From Arthrobacter globiformis NBRC 12137 (GTDB taxonomy: Bacteria > Actinomycetota > Actinomycetes > Actinomycetales > Micrococcaceae), in assembly GCF_000238915.1 (NCBI RefSeq), contig NZ_BAEG01000069.1:23515-87514 (forward strand): a stretch of DNA of 64,000 bases. Reading direction: 5' to 3'. The notes below the pieces were generated by a model. It was not told where the DNA came from. It saw only the letters and a program-made list of their open reading frames with translations, and did not search any database. The position numbers and the translations under genes were made by a program. Below, in pieces: positions 16,518 through 25,714 of this stretch (the first letter of the stretch is position 1; each line of letters starts with the position of its first letter).

Positions 16518-17550
16518 GTACCTTCCGGGCATCATCTGGCTCGCCGTCCTGCTGGTGGTCAACGGCTTCTTCGTCGGCGCCGAGTTCGCCGTCATCTCCG
16601 CCCGCCGTTCACAGATCGAGCCCAAGGCGGAGGCGGGCAGCAAGGCCGCGAAAACCACGCTCTGGGCCATGGAACACGCCACGCTCATGCTGGCCACCAG
16701 CCAGCTGGGCATCACCGTCTGCTCGCTGGTGATCCTGAACGTCTCCGAGCCGGCGATCCACCACCTGCTGGAGATCCCCTTGGGCCTGACGTCCCTGTCC
16801 GCTGAAACCATCGGAATCATCGCCTTCGTGGCGGCGCTGCTGCTGGTGACCTTCCTGCATGTGGTCCTCGGCGAGATGGTCCCCAAGAACATCTCGTTCT
16901 CGGTGCCAACCCGCGCCGCGCTCATCCTGGCCCCGCCGCTGGTGATGGTGGCGCGCGTGTTCAAGCCGGTCATCTGGACCTTGAACGGCATCGCCAACTC
17001 CATCCTCCGCCTGTTCCGGGTGGAGCCCAAGGACGAGGCCACCAGCGCCTACACCCTGGACGAGGTGGCGAACATCGTCGAGCAATCCACGAGGGAAGGC
17101 GTCCTGACCGACAACACCGGTGCCCTCACCGCAGCCTTCGAGTTTACGGAGAAGACCGTGGCCGACGTCGAGGTTCCCATCACGGAGATGGTGCTCCTGC
17201 CGGCGTCATCGACTCCGGCAGACATCCAGCGGGCCGTTGCCGAGCACGGGTACTCCCGGTACATCGTGACCGACGACGACGGCGACCCCTCCGGTTACCT
17301 TCACCTGAAGGACGTTATGGACCTCACCACACCGGAAAAGTTCACCCGGCCGGTGCCGGAGAAACGGATCCGCCGACTGGCCTCGACCTTCCGCGGCAGC
17401 GAACTGGAGGATGCCCTCGCGACCATGCGCCGCACCGGCGCCCACGTGGCCCGGGTGTTCGACACGCGCGGGAACACCACGGGGGTGCTGTTCCTCGAGG
17501 ACATCATCGAGGAACTGGTGGGCGAGGTACAGGACGTCACCAGCAGCTAG
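16510..17550 (+). CDS. CNNM/HlyC/CorC-family membrane protein with CBS pair (second of two)
   Basis: 346 residues, homologous to the gene before it but without the C-terminal CorC_HlyC domain. DUF21 blocks: VGAEFAVISARRSQIE, TSQLGITVCSLVI and VLGEMVPKNISFS. CBS blocks: VPITEMVLLPASSTP and FLEDIIEELVGEVQD near the end. The pair probably acts as a heteromer or as two paralogous transport units, as is usual in actinobacteria. The ATGAGTGA overlap couples it to the first gene. Confidence 0.9.
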   Translation: MSEYLPGIIWLAVLLVVNGFFVGAEFAVISARRSQIEPKAEAGSKAAKTTLWAMEHATLMLATSQLGITVCSLVILNVSEPAIHHLLEIPLGLTSLSAETIGIIAFVAALLLVTFLHVVLGEMVPKNISFSVPTRAALILAPPLVMVARVFKPVIWTLNGIANSILRLFRVEPKDEATSAYTLDEVANIVEQSTREGVLTDNTGALTAAFEFTEKTVADVEVPITEMVLLPASSTPADIQRAVAEHGYSRYIVTDDDGDPSGYLHLKDVMDLTTPEKFTRPVPEKRIRRLASTFRGSELEDALATMRRTGAHVARVFDTRGNTTGVLFLEDIIEELVGEVQDVTSS

Positions 17551-17587
17551 GGCCGGCAAACCTTGGCTGAGCCGACGGACACAACGA

Positions 17588-17627
17588 AGTCCGGTGGCTG
17601 ACGGCTGATGCCGCCGGCCACCGGACT
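17588..17627. terminator. Bidirectional terminator hairpin between convergent genes
   Basis: AGTCCGGTGGC (17588-17598) pairs perfectly with GCCACCGGACT (17617-17627). An inner CGGC-TGAT-GCCG stem (17602-17613) extends it. It lies between the stops of the CBS protein (+) and the secreted protein (-). Confidence 0.75.
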
Positions 17628-17645
17628 CGGTGTATTTGATGGAGA

Positions 17646-19934
17646 TTACTTGTTGATTACCGTCAGGGGTCCTGCCGTGCCGCCTACCGTCGACTCGATC
17701 CAGACGGTGCCGGGGTTGGTGGTGCCTGCGGCGGCGTTGCGGAGCCGAAGGGTGTAGACGCCGCCCGTTGCCGGTGCCACAGCTGCGGTGACGGCTGCCT
17801 GGCCCAGGATCCTGCCGGCCGGGCCACCGACGCGGAAGGTGATGGTGGCGCCGACCACGGAGCCGGTGCCGTTGACCCGGAAGTCGCCGGTCTTCCACTG
17901 CGCGCCGCTGATGGTCACGCGGTCCGGAACGGGGACCACCTTGACCTCATCTGTCCGTGTCTGGCCGCCCGCGGTCACCGTCAGCCGGAAGGTCAGCGGG
18001 CTGGTGGTCATCGGCGTCCGGAAGACCGGAAGGCTGAACGTCGGCTTGAGCGTGGTGGCTCCGGTCAGCGACACCTTGTTGGGGTCGGTCGCGCTGCTCA
18101 GGACCTGCTCCCACTGGTAGGTGGCGCCCGTGGTGGTGGAGCCGGTGCCGTCAAGCGTGACGGTGGTGGCCGTAGTACGGCGGACAACGTTCTGGTCCGG
18201 TCCGGCGACGGCAACCAGGGCACCCTGGACGGTGACCGCCGCGGTCTTCTCCGACTCCGGGCCCATGCCGTTGCTGTTGGAAGCCCGGACCGTGAACCCG
18301 TAGGCCGTGTCGCCGCTGAGTCCGTCGTAGACCAAGGACGTGACGTTCCCTGCCGTTGTCTTGGCCGGGCCGAACGCCGTGCCGTCAGAGGTGTAGGCCT
18401 GGACGGTGTAACCCGTGATGGTCAGTCCCGCGGCGCCCGGGTTGGGTGCGGTCCAGGACAGGTTTGCCGTGCCCTGGCCCACCACGGGTGCGCCCGTGAA
18501 CGTCGGAGCCGCCGGTACCGGGTCATTGGTGACGGTGAAAAGGACCTCGCTGATGGCGGAGACGTTGCCCGAAGGGTCGAAGGCCGCAAACTTCAAGGTG
18601 GTCGTGGATGCGATCTCCATCGGTCCTGTGTAGTGGATCGCGTCGGGTGCAAGCACGCCGCCCGACAGGACAGGATCGGAGCCGTCGATTGTGTAGTAGA
18701 TGTCGCTGCCCGTCTCGCTGGCCGTCAGGGTGACCGTCTGGGCCACAGCCGTGCTGCCGCCGTTGGGGGTGGCAGACACCGTTGGAGCCGTGGCGTCCGT
18801 GACCGGGATTGCGTGTGCGGCCGGGAACGTCTCGCCGACGCTGCTGACACCGACCACGTAGACGTCGTAATCCTCATTGGCGGAGAGACCGGTGATCGTG
18901 GTGCCGGTGGCTGCCTGGCCTGAGATGCGCTTGCCGATCTCCACCTGCTCGCTGCCGGTCACGGTCCTGCCGACTGCGACGGCGCGGTAGCCGGTGATTG
19001 CAGGGGTGCCGGGGATGGCTTCAGCCGGCGTCCAGTTCAGCTTCAGGCCGCCGGAAACCTTGGCGGCCGTGATGCCGGAGGGCGCGGGAGGCCCGGACTG
19101 CAGCGGGCCGTTGGGGCAGCCACCCATGCCGGGGCCGCCGGGCTCGCCGTATTCGGCGATCGTCAGGCCCTGCCGGTTGGCGTCTGCGTCTTCGAACTCC
19201 CAGGCCATGGCGCGTTCGCCAAGCCCGGCGTTCGCAGCGATTTCGGCGTTGGCAGCGTCATCGAAGACATATGTGGCGGTGAACGTATCGCCCGTGACTT
19301 CCAGCCCGGAGGAGTAGCCGCCCTTATCCGACGGCGTGAGGGGGCCGGGGATGGCGCGGATGTCGCGGCGGCCGATGCTGGTGTCCTTCAGCGCCGGCTC
19401 AATGATGCGCTGTTCCAGCTGGGCGGGATTGACGCTGGCTCCGATGTGTCCCTTGACCGTGATGGTGCTGCCGCTGAGCTCGGCATCACCCGTCACGTAG
19501 GTGTCCTGCACGGTGGTTTCACCGGCGGCGGTTGTGCCGAACTTCATGGAGACGATGTCACCGGGACGGATATCGGGCGTGACAGCAAGACCGGTGCCGG
19601 CACCCCAGCAGACGCCGCCGGGGTGGTTGACCTCAAAGGCGACGCCGCCGGCGTCGACCACTGCTTCTGCCGAGCCGATGACCTTGCCGGCGCGCTTGAC
19701 CTCGAGGGTGGCAGTCTCACCGGCGTGCCCCTCATACCCCTCAATGGAGACGAAGTCGCGGTCGGGGAAGACAACGATGTTGTCCGGGAAGGTAGGCACA
19801 GCCGCGCTGGCGGCCGGGATGGCGAACAGGGATGTTGAGCAGATGACTGCGGAGACGGTGGCAAGGACACCGGCCCTGCGGCCGCCGGGAAGGCGGGACG
19901 TGTGCGCCCCCGGCTCGTTTTGTGCTGGTTTCAT
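17646..19934 (-). CDS. Large secreted multidomain protein (FN3, chitobiase-C-like, PKD-like domains)
   Basis: 762 residues. A signal peptide ends near residue 45 (AASAAVP). Residues about 46-265 form an unrecognised N-terminal module with a CWG cysteine block. FN3-like modules follow at about 272-370 and 460-550. A CHB_HEX_C-like block (YYTIDGSDPVL) lies near 400-450 and a PKD/K319-like module (GPDQNVVRRTTATTVTLDGTGS) near 552-650. It has no LPXTG or transmembrane tail, so it is probably secreted or loosely wall-attached. ATG 19934 has GAGG upstream. The domains suggest adhesion or polymer binding; no catalytic domain is recognised. Confidence 0.75.
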   Translation of the reverse strand: MKPAQNEPGAHTSRLPGGRRAGVLATVSAVICSTSLFAIPAASAAVPTFPDNIVVFPDRDFVSIEGYEGHAGETATLEVKRAGKVIGSAEAVVDAGGVAFEVNHPGGVCWGAGTGLAVTPDIRPGDIVSMKFGTTAAGETTVQDTYVTGDAELSGSTITVKGHIGASVNPAQLEQRIIEPALKDTSIGRRDIRAIPGPLTPSDKGGYSSGLEVTGDTFTATYVFDDAANAEIAANAGLGERAMAWEFEDADANRQGLTIAEYGEPGGPGMGGCPNGPLQSGPPAPSGITAAKVSGGLKLNWTPAEAIPGTPAITGYRAVAVGRTVTGSEQVEIGKRISGQAATGTTITGLSANEDYDVYVVGVSSVGETFPAAHAIPVTDATAPTVSATPNGGSTAVAQTVTLTASETGSDIYYTIDGSDPVLSGGVLAPDAIHYTGPMEIASTTTLKFAAFDPSGNVSAISEVLFTVTNDPVPAAPTFTGAPVVGQGTANLSWTAPNPGAAGLTITGYTVQAYTSDGTAFGPAKTTAGNVTSLVYDGLSGDTAYGFTVRASNSNGMGPESEKTAAVTVQGALVAVAGPDQNVVRRTTATTVTLDGTGSTTTGATYQWEQVLSSATDPNKVSLTGATTLKPTFSLPVFRTPMTTSPLTFRLTVTAGGQTRTDEVKVVPVPDRVTISGAQWKTGDFRVNGTGSVVGATITFRVGGPAGRILGQAAVTAAVAPATGGVYTLRLRNAAAGTTNPGTVWIESTVGGTAGPLTVINK

Positions 19935-19993
19935 GATGACCTCATCGATCCGAGGTGCGCGACCTTCACGCACAATCACAGAATCAAGAAGTC

Positions 19994-20226
19994 CCCTTGG
20001 GGAAACGCTGGGCGTTTCGGCTTGGAAAAACGCGCTGCGGCACCAACTTGGCCGCGCTTTTGGCCCCCCACATTAAGGGGCCACTGAGGGGGAGGAAGAT
20101 GATTTGCCCACGTCAGTGCGGGCATTTCCGGCGTTCAGCCGTTCGCGGGACGGGAACCCCCCACGGGGACGGGAACCCCCACTTCCCCCTCTGCGGGGGG
20201 ATCAGAACCCCGGGTTTCCCCAAGGG
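19994..20226. repeat. G/C-run-rich intergenic region with inverted and direct repeats
   Basis: The 314-bp gap upstream of the secreted protein gene has no gene. CCCTTGGGGAAAC occurs at 19994-20006 and, on the other strand, at 20214-20226. GGGACGGGAACCCCC(C)CAC occurs twice in tandem (20147-20164 and 20166-20182). GGCCCC and GGGGCC pair around 20062-20082. Such C/G-run symmetry suggests regulator sites or a structured 5' leader. Confidence 0.45.
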
Positions 20227-20228
20227 AA

Positions 20229-20245
20229 TGCCCGGAAACCGGGCA
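20229..20245 (-). terminator. Terminator hairpin after the DUF5997 gene
   Basis: TGCCCGG and CCGGGCA pair across AAA, starting 3 bases beyond the minus-strand stop at 20249. Confidence 0.6.
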
Positions 20246-20248
20246 GCC

Positions 20249-20647
20249 TTAGCCTTGGCGGGCCTTCTTAGCCGCCTTCTTGGCGGACTCTTCCTTGACC
20301 CGCTGGGCTTCGGCGCGGACGGCGGCGTGGGTAGCCCGCTCGGCAACCAGCCAGGCAGGGGGAGCCTGCAGCAGCGCGGTGATCTCCGCCGTCGTCAGCG
20401 CCTCTTCAACGCCGCCGCGGGCAAGGCCGCTGATGGAGATGTTGAGCTTCTGCGCCACCACCGGGCGTGGGTGCGGGCCGTTGCGGCGCAGTTCGGCCAG
20501 CCACTCCGGCGGGTTGGACTGCAGCTCCGCGAACTCTGCGCGGGTGATGGTTGAATCCTGGAACTCCTGGGGCGTCGCAGGCAGGTAGATGCCAAGCTTC
20601 TTGGCAACGGTGGCCGGCTTCATGGACTGGGAGTTAGCAGAGGTCAT
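20249..20647 (-). CDS. DUF5997 family protein
   Basis: 132 residues matching the actinobacterial DUF5997 family: KPATVAKKLGIYLPATPEEF-like start, PPEWLAELRRNGPHPRPVVA and LTTAEITALLQAPPAWLVAER. The C-terminus is lysine/alanine-rich (EESAKKAAKKARQG). It is probably a small cytoplasmic, perhaps nucleic-acid-binding, protein; the function is unknown. It diverges from a LysR-like gene lacking an HTH domain, a pairing I recall from related actinobacteria. Confidence 0.8.
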   Translation of the reverse strand: MTSANSQSMKPATVAKKLGIYLPATPQEFQDSTITRAEFAELQSNPPEWLAELRRNGPHPRPVVAQKLNISISGLARGGVEEALTTAEITALLQAPPAWLVAERATHAAVRAEAQRVKEESAKKAAKKARQG

Positions 20648-20737
20648 GCATTAAGGGTATCCGCCTGGGCCTGTTTCCCTGACCACGGCCCGTGGCCAAC
20701 GCGCCCCGCGCTGTGCCGGTGGCAGTACTGTGAAGAT

Positions 20738-21484
20738 GTGCCCGCTGAAGATGAACCCACCCTGGACCCGGCTTCGCCGGAGTCCCCGCCCCGCGAGCTC
20801 CGCTTTGCCTACGTCGCAGGCGTCACGCCGGGCAAGTGGATCCGGCGCTGGGAGGAACGGATGCCGCACGTTCCCCTGCGTTCGTTCATGTCCGACGGCG
20901 GCACGCAGCTTTCGGTGCTGCGTGACGGTTCGGCGGACCTCAGCTTTGTCCGCCTTCCGGTGGAGCGCGAAGGCCTGAACGTCATCCCGCTGTACGAGGA
21001 ACAGCCCGTGGTGGTGGCGCCCAAGGGCCATGAAATCACCGTGTTCGAGGACGTGGCGCTTGAGGACCTGGCGGAAGAAACCCTTCTCGACGCCGATGAA
21101 CTGGGCGGGCCGGAAATGGCCCTGCAGGTGGTGGCAACAGGCGCGGGCCTGCTGATACTTCCCATGTCCGTCGCCCGGCATTTCAACACCAAGGACACTG
21201 TGGCCCGCCGCCTCACAGGCGCGCCGGGAACCCAGATCGCGCTCGCCTGGCCCATCGATGCCACGGACGAGGTCATTGAAGAGTTCATCGGCATTGTCCG
21301 CGGCCGCACGGCACAGAGCTCACGGCAGCCGTCCGCGCAGCAGGAGAAGCCGAAGAAGGCGCCTAAGCCGGACCGCCGCGGCGGCGCCGGTGCCGGCGGC
21401 AAGAAGCCAAAAGTCGCCCAGCGCTACGCACCCAACCCGGACAAGGGGAAGGGCCGCGGTTCGCGGAAGAAGGGCAAGCGGTAA
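20738..21484 (+). CDS. LysR substrate-binding-domain protein without DNA-binding domain
   Basis: 248 residues from GTG 20738. Residues about 20-195 match a LysR effector-binding domain (RFAYVAGVTPGKWIRRWEER, DGSADLSFVRLPVEREGL, VVATGAGLLILPMSVAR). The N-terminal winged-helix domain of LysR proteins is absent, and nothing upstream encodes it. The C-terminus (about 205-248) is very basic (KPDRRGGAGAGGKKPK, GKGRGSRKKGKR) and ends like a ribosome- or nucleic-acid-associated tail. It diverges from the DUF5997 gene with 90 bp between starts. Probably a ligand-binding partner protein, not a classical regulator. Confidence 0.78.
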   Translation: MPAEDEPTLDPASPESPPRELRFAYVAGVTPGKWIRRWEERMPHVPLRSFMSDGGTQLSVLRDGSADLSFVRLPVEREGLNVIPLYEEQPVVVAPKGHEITVFEDVALEDLAEETLLDADELGGPEMALQVVATGAGLLILPMSVARHFNTKDTVARRLTGAPGTQIALAWPIDATDEVIEEFIGIVRGRTAQSSRQPSAQQEKPKKAPKPDRRGGAGAGGKKPKVAQRYAPNPDKGKGRGSRKKGKR

Positions 21485-21606
21485 CTGGTGTTGCCAAAGT
21501 GACGCGCGCAGGTCCACAGTGAAGTAGGTCACGCCGAGGCCGGAACCCCGGCCGCGGTTCCAACAGAAACGGTTCCAACAGAACCGGCTCCGCTGTGGAG
21601 GTCACC

Positions 21607-23058
21607 ATGAGCACGACGTCCCATGAAGTGTTCGACGCCACCCCCGAAGGTGACGCACCGGAGCTGAAACGGGTCCTCGGACCAAAGCTCCTGCTTCTCT
21701 TCATCGTCGGCGACATCCTCGGCGCGGGCGTGTATGCGGTCACCGGGACCATGGCCGGCACGGTGGGCGGCATCGTGTGGCTGCCGTTCCTGCTGGCATT
21801 CGTCGTCGCGACCCTCACTGCGTTCTCCTACCTCGAGCTGGTCACGCAGTACCCTCAGGCGGCAGGGGCAGCCCTGTACACGCACAAGGCGTTCGGGATC
21901 CACTTCGTCACCTTCCTGGTGGCGTTCGCCGTCGTCTGCTCCGGCATCACCAGCGCGTCGACCTCCGCGAACGTGCTCGCCCAGAATTTCTTCGGTGGCC
22001 TGGAAATTAACGGCTGGATGGGACTGCCCGGACAGGGCGTGATCACAGCGGTGGCGATGGGGTTCATGCTGCTGCTGGCGGTGATCAACCTTCGCGGCGT
22101 GGGGGAGAGCGTGAAATTCAACGTGGTGCTGACCCTGGTGGAGATGACCGCCCTGTGCATTGTGATCGGCGTCGGCTTCTTTGTCATGACCCAGGGCACC
22201 GGAAATGCGGGGGAGATCTTCGTCTTCAACGACTACCAGGACAAAGGACTCTTCCTGGCGGTCACCGCGGCCACCTCAATCGCCTTCTTCGCGATGGTCG
22301 GTTTCGAAGATTCCGTGAACATGGTGGAGGAGACCCAGCACCCGGAGAAGATCTTCCCCCGGACCATGCTGACCGGTCTCGGCATAGCGGTGATCCTCTA
22401 CATGCTGGTTGCCGTATCCGTGGTCAGCGTTCTCTCACCCACCGAGCTGGAAAACATCCGGGAGGCCGAAGGCGCCGCGCTCCTGGAGGTGGTGCACAAG
22501 GGCTCACCTGACTTCCCGATCGACAGGATCTTCCCGTTCCTGGCGGTGTTCGCCGTCGCCAACACTGCGCTGATCAACATGCTGATGGCCAGCCGCCTGA
22601 TCTACGGGATGGCTCGCCAGCGCGTCCTGCCCCCGGCGCTTGGAAAAGTTCTGCCGGTTCGCCGTACCCCGTGGGCGGGGATCGTGTTCTCCACCGTCCT
22701 GGCGCTGGGCCTGATCTGGTACGTCACCAGCGATCCGGAGAGCAACATCGTGGCCAATCTCTCCGGCACCACCGCGTTCCTGCTGCTGTGCGTCTTCACG
22801 GTGGTGAACGTGGCCTGCCTTATTCTTCGTCGGAAGCGTGACCCCAACCGCGAGGTGTTCTTCACTTCCCCGGGGCAGCTGCCGCTTGTGGCCGCGCTGC
22901 TGTGTGCCTTCCTCGCCGGCCCGTGGGTGGGTCGAAACGTCATCCAGTACCAGATCGCCGGCGGACTGATGGCGATCGGCGTCGCGCTGTGGTTCATTAC
23001 CTGGCTGATCAACCGGCGGACCAACCGCACGGCGGGAACCGGCGCGGACGAGGCCTAA
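21607..23058 (+). CDS. APC-superfamily amino acid permease
   Basis: 483 residues with about 12-13 hydrophobic segments. FIVGDILGAGVYAVTGTMAG is the APC first-helix unwound region, and FAMVGFEDSVNMVEETQHPEK is the conserved helix 6 block. GGAGGTCACC precedes ATG 21607. It should import amino acids by proton symport or exchange. Monocistronic, ending in a strong terminator. Substrate unknown. Confidence 0.88.
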   Translation: MSTTSHEVFDATPEGDAPELKRVLGPKLLLLFIVGDILGAGVYAVTGTMAGTVGGIVWLPFLLAFVVATLTAFSYLELVTQYPQAAGAALYTHKAFGIHFVTFLVAFAVVCSGITSASTSANVLAQNFFGGLEINGWMGLPGQGVITAVAMGFMLLLAVINLRGVGESVKFNVVLTLVEMTALCIVIGVGFFVMTQGTGNAGEIFVFNDYQDKGLFLAVTAATSIAFFAMVGFEDSVNMVEETQHPEKIFPRTMLTGLGIAVILYMLVAVSVVSVLSPTELENIREAEGAALLEVVHKGSPDFPIDRIFPFLAVFAVANTALINMLMASRLIYGMARQRVLPPALGKVLPVRRTPWAGIVFSTVLALGLIWYVTSDPESNIVANLSGTTAFLLLCVFTVVNVACLILRRKRDPNREVFFTSPGQLPLVAALLCAFLAGPWVGRNVIQYQIAGGLMAIGVALWFITWLINRRTNRTAGTGADEA

Positions 23059-23069
23059 CCACTCACAAG

Positions 23070-23106
23070 AGGCAGCACCGCCCGCAACCTGCGGGCGGTG
23101 CTGCCT
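23070..23106. terminator. Bidirectional terminator, 16-bp perfect stem
   Basis: AGGCAGCACCGCCCGC (23070-23085) pairs with GCGGGCGGTGCTGCCT (23091-23106) across AACCT. It separates the convergent permease and secreted protein genes. Confidence 0.85.
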
Positions 23107-23122
23107 GGCAGTGCTGGGGCCG

Positions 23123-25180
23123 TTACCGGGTGCCGGTGGTGAAGCTCCAGGCCGTGCTGGCCAGGGGAGTGCCGGCCACATCACGTACCGCGGCGGGGCC
23201 GCCCGTGATGGCAGCGGTGTACCTGGTGCTGGCCGCTAGGGTGGCGGCCGGGTTGAGGATCCACTGGTTGGTGGTCCCGTTGCGGGTGACGGTGGCTGCC
23301 ACCGCCGCACCGGTGGCGGCGTTCTTCAGGGTGAATGTGGTGGTGCCTACGCCGTTGACCGGCTTGCTGAACGTTGCGGTGATGTTGGCCGTCCGGAGCA
23401 CCCCGGTCGCGTTCACACCCGGGGCCCGGGAGGACACGGTGGGCGCGGCGCTTGTGGTGAACCGCCAGCTGGTTGAGGCCAGCGGCCGGTTGGCCAGATC
23501 GCGGATGGTGGCCGTGCCGCCGGTCAGGGTGGCGGTGTAGGCAGTGCTCGGGGTGAGCAGCGCGGTGGGGTCGAGCGTTGCGCGCCGGGTGGCCTGGTCG
23601 TAGGTCACGGTCGCCGGGATCGTGACCCCGGCGGCGTTCTTCAGTGTGAAGGTGCTGCCGGAGACGCCCTGGACGAACTCACTGAAAGTGGCTGTGACGT
23701 TCGTGCCCGTACCCACGCCGGTGGCGGCTGAGGCGGGTGCCCGGCCCGTGACGGTCGGAGCCACCGTATCCGCAGGGCCGATCTGCACGGTCCGGGTGGC
23801 TACGGCGCTGACGTTGCCGGCGGCATCCGTTGCCCGCACGTTGAACACGTAGGTCCCGTTGGCCTGGGCGTCCCAGGTTTTGGGGGCGGCGCAGGTGGGA
23901 TCCCAGTCCGTGTTGCTGGGCAGGAGCTGGCATTCGAACCTGGCTCCGGCTTCACTGCTGAAGTTCAGCGTCGGCGTGTTGTCCAGGGTCGGCGTGGACG
24001 GGAAGGGTGCGATGACCGAGGCCACGGGCGCGGCACTGTCCACGGTGAATGTCAGCGTCGGAGAGGTCAGGTGCTGCGGAACGCCTGCCGGCACGACTCC
24101 CGTCAGCGGGTCGGGCACGTAGGCCGGGTTGGCGGTCCGGGACTGTATTTTGTGGACGCCCTGGCTGAGCGGCGCCAGCCGGGCGGTGTAGTTTCCGCCG
24201 GCCAGGGTGGTGGCCACGGGGGTTGCCGCGCCGTCCACAATCAGCTGCACGGGTGCTGTGCTTCCGGCCGGCAAGGCACCGGTGAAGGTGGGTGCCGTGA
24301 CATTGGTGATGTTGTCCGTGGCGGAACGTCCGCTGTCGCTGGCTGCCGCCAGGTCCGGGGTGGAGGGTGCGCCGTCGGATCCTTCGGCTATCAGTCCCTG
24401 CACGGTGAACGTGCTGACGGTGAGGGTGTTGATTCCCGGGCCGCCGGCGTTGGGCCCAGTGATGACGACGGCGTTGGTGCCGGAGGGTGCCCCGGTGACC
24501 GCCCGTGGGGTGTTGATGTCGCCCAGGGTTCCGGGCGCGGCGCCCACCTGGCGAAGGAAGGTCGCCGTGCTGCCGGCCTTGTAGTCGCCCAGGAAGGCGG
24601 CGCCGACTCCTGCCCAGTTACAGGGCGCGGTGGGGCTCGGGGCGCATACGCCCGAGTCAATCGTGGTCTTGATTCTGCCCACCGCAGGGTTCTTGGGATC
24701 TGCTTCGGAGGTGAGCACATTCACGCCGTAAGGGTGCGTGATGGTGTAGGCGGTGTTCGGCAGGATGTTCTCGACGATGAACCGGAGCCGGGCGAAGCCC
24801 ATCTGTTCCCCGGGCTCCACGACGCCGTTGGTGTGGGCGCCTTCGAGCGCCGCCTCGTAGAGCCGCAGGTTTCCACCGGCGGCCTCGGCAGCGAACCAGA
24901 AGGCTTCCTCGGGGAAATTGTCCGGATACGACGCCGGCGCGGCGGGGTCAGGCGGCTCGGAGAGGCAGCCGGCACCGGCCATGTAGCAAAGCTGCAGCTT
25001 CACCGTGCCGTCGGAAAACCAGGCGGGAAAGCCGTTGGACGGATCCACGGGTCCCACGCCTGCGGTGGCGGCGCTCGCCGGCATTGCAGCCAGTGGCGAT
25101 ACGGCAGCTGCCAGCAGGGCCCCGGCGGCAACAGTTGCCAGTCCGCCCCTGAACCGTGTTCGGTGGTATTTTGCAAACAT
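23123..25180 (-). CDS. Secreted protein with Ig-like and tandem SbsA/Big_5-type domains
   Basis: 685 residues. A signal peptide ends near residue 38 (MPASAATAG). Residues about 40-270 form an uncharacterised cysteine-containing module. Ig-like segments follow (VTAPTFTGALPAGSTAPV; SEAGARFECQL; DAAGNVSAVATRTV). Two Big_5 (SbsA Ig-like) repeats close the protein: about 480-582 (RAPASAATGVGTGTNVTATF) and 583-685 (RAPGVNATGVLRTANITATF), both ending FTT. No sorting signal. AAGGAG sits 7 bases before ATG 25180. Likely extracellular structural or binding protein of unknown target. Confidence 0.75.
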   Translation of the reverse strand: MFAKYHRTRFRGGLATVAAGALLAAAVSPLAAMPASAATAGVGPVDPSNGFPAWFSDGTVKLQLCYMAGAGCLSEPPDPAAPASYPDNFPEEAFWFAAEAAGGNLRLYEAALEGAHTNGVVEPGEQMGFARLRFIVENILPNTAYTITHPYGVNVLTSEADPKNPAVGRIKTTIDSGVCAPSPTAPCNWAGVGAAFLGDYKAGSTATFLRQVGAAPGTLGDINTPRAVTGAPSGTNAVVITGPNAGGPGINTLTVSTFTVQGLIAEGSDGAPSTPDLAAASDSGRSATDNITNVTAPTFTGALPAGSTAPVQLIVDGAATPVATTLAGGNYTARLAPLSQGVHKIQSRTANPAYVPDPLTGVVPAGVPQHLTSPTLTFTVDSAAPVASVIAPFPSTPTLDNTPTLNFSSEAGARFECQLLPSNTDWDPTCAAPKTWDAQANGTYVFNVRATDAAGNVSAVATRTVQIGPADTVAPTVTGRAPASAATGVGTGTNVTATFSEFVQGVSGSTFTLKNAAGVTIPATVTYDQATRRATLDPTALLTPSTAYTATLTGGTATIRDLANRPLASTSWRFTTSAAPTVSSRAPGVNATGVLRTANITATFSKPVNGVGTTTFTLKNAATGAAVAATVTRNGTTNQWILNPAATLAASTRYTAAITGGPAAVRDVAGTPLASTAWSFTTGTR

Positions 25181-25411
25181 GGTGACTCCTTCTGTGCTCA
25201 AGATGGCCCCCAGAACCTCTTAGGCCAGGCCAGGTGATTGCCACCGACCAAGGCAAGCTTCAAATAAAGACCTTGGATAAATGCCCGGCGGGTCCACCCT
25301 CAAAAGAGCCCCCGTCCACCTGTAAGGGGGGACCATCTGCGGGGAAGACAACCCCCAGGGCGACCCACCGCGGTGACCCACCCCAGTGATCGGAACGTCT
25401 TGGCAGCAGGT
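25181..25411 (-). promoter_or_regulatory. Upstream region of the secreted protein, with blocks shared with the oxidase promoter
   Basis: On the minus strand this region carries CCTGGGGGTT, CCCCTTACAGGTGGAC, TTTGAGGGTGG and TCCAAGGTCTT. Close versions of the first, third and fourth, and of the CAGGTGG part of the second, occur at 25717-25855 on the plus strand before the oxidase. The CCCCTTA core also occurs on the minus strand near 20070-20080, upstream of the other secreted protein. Confidence 0.4.
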
Positions 25412-25624
25412 TCAGGACTGACCAGCTGCGGCGGATCCCTCTGCCCGTCCGGCGTCCTGGCCCCGGCAACCGCGGAGGTGTGCCAGCAGGGCCTGTTCCG
25501 GACTTCCGGGATTCTCGCCGAGGTGCCGCAGCAGCGCCATCCGTACGTTCATGTCCGTTGCCTCGTCAGTGAGGACGTGGCTGATGACGCCCATGATCTG
25601 GCGCCGAAGGCCTTCCTCCTGCAT
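25412..25624 (-). CDS. Small conserved-looking protein of unknown function
   Basis: 70 residues, mostly helical (EEGLRRQIMGVISHVLTDEA, MNVRMALLRHLGENPGSPEQ), with a glycine/alanine tail. An AAAGGAG-like ribosome site lies about 10 bases before ATG 25624, and codon use is GC3-rich like real genes here. I do not recognise a family. It lies between the secreted protein gene and the oxidase operon. Confidence 0.45.
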   Translation of the reverse strand: MQEEGLRRQIMGVISHVLTDEATDMNVRMALLRHLGENPGSPEQALLAHLRGCRGQDAGRAEGSAAAGQS

Positions 25625-25714
25625 GGGACCACGCTCCTTTGCTCCTGGGTGCAGTGTGCCGCCCGGCCGTTGTGATTAGCCGGGAACCCGCCGGCCATGC
25701 CGCGAATGCGGTGG

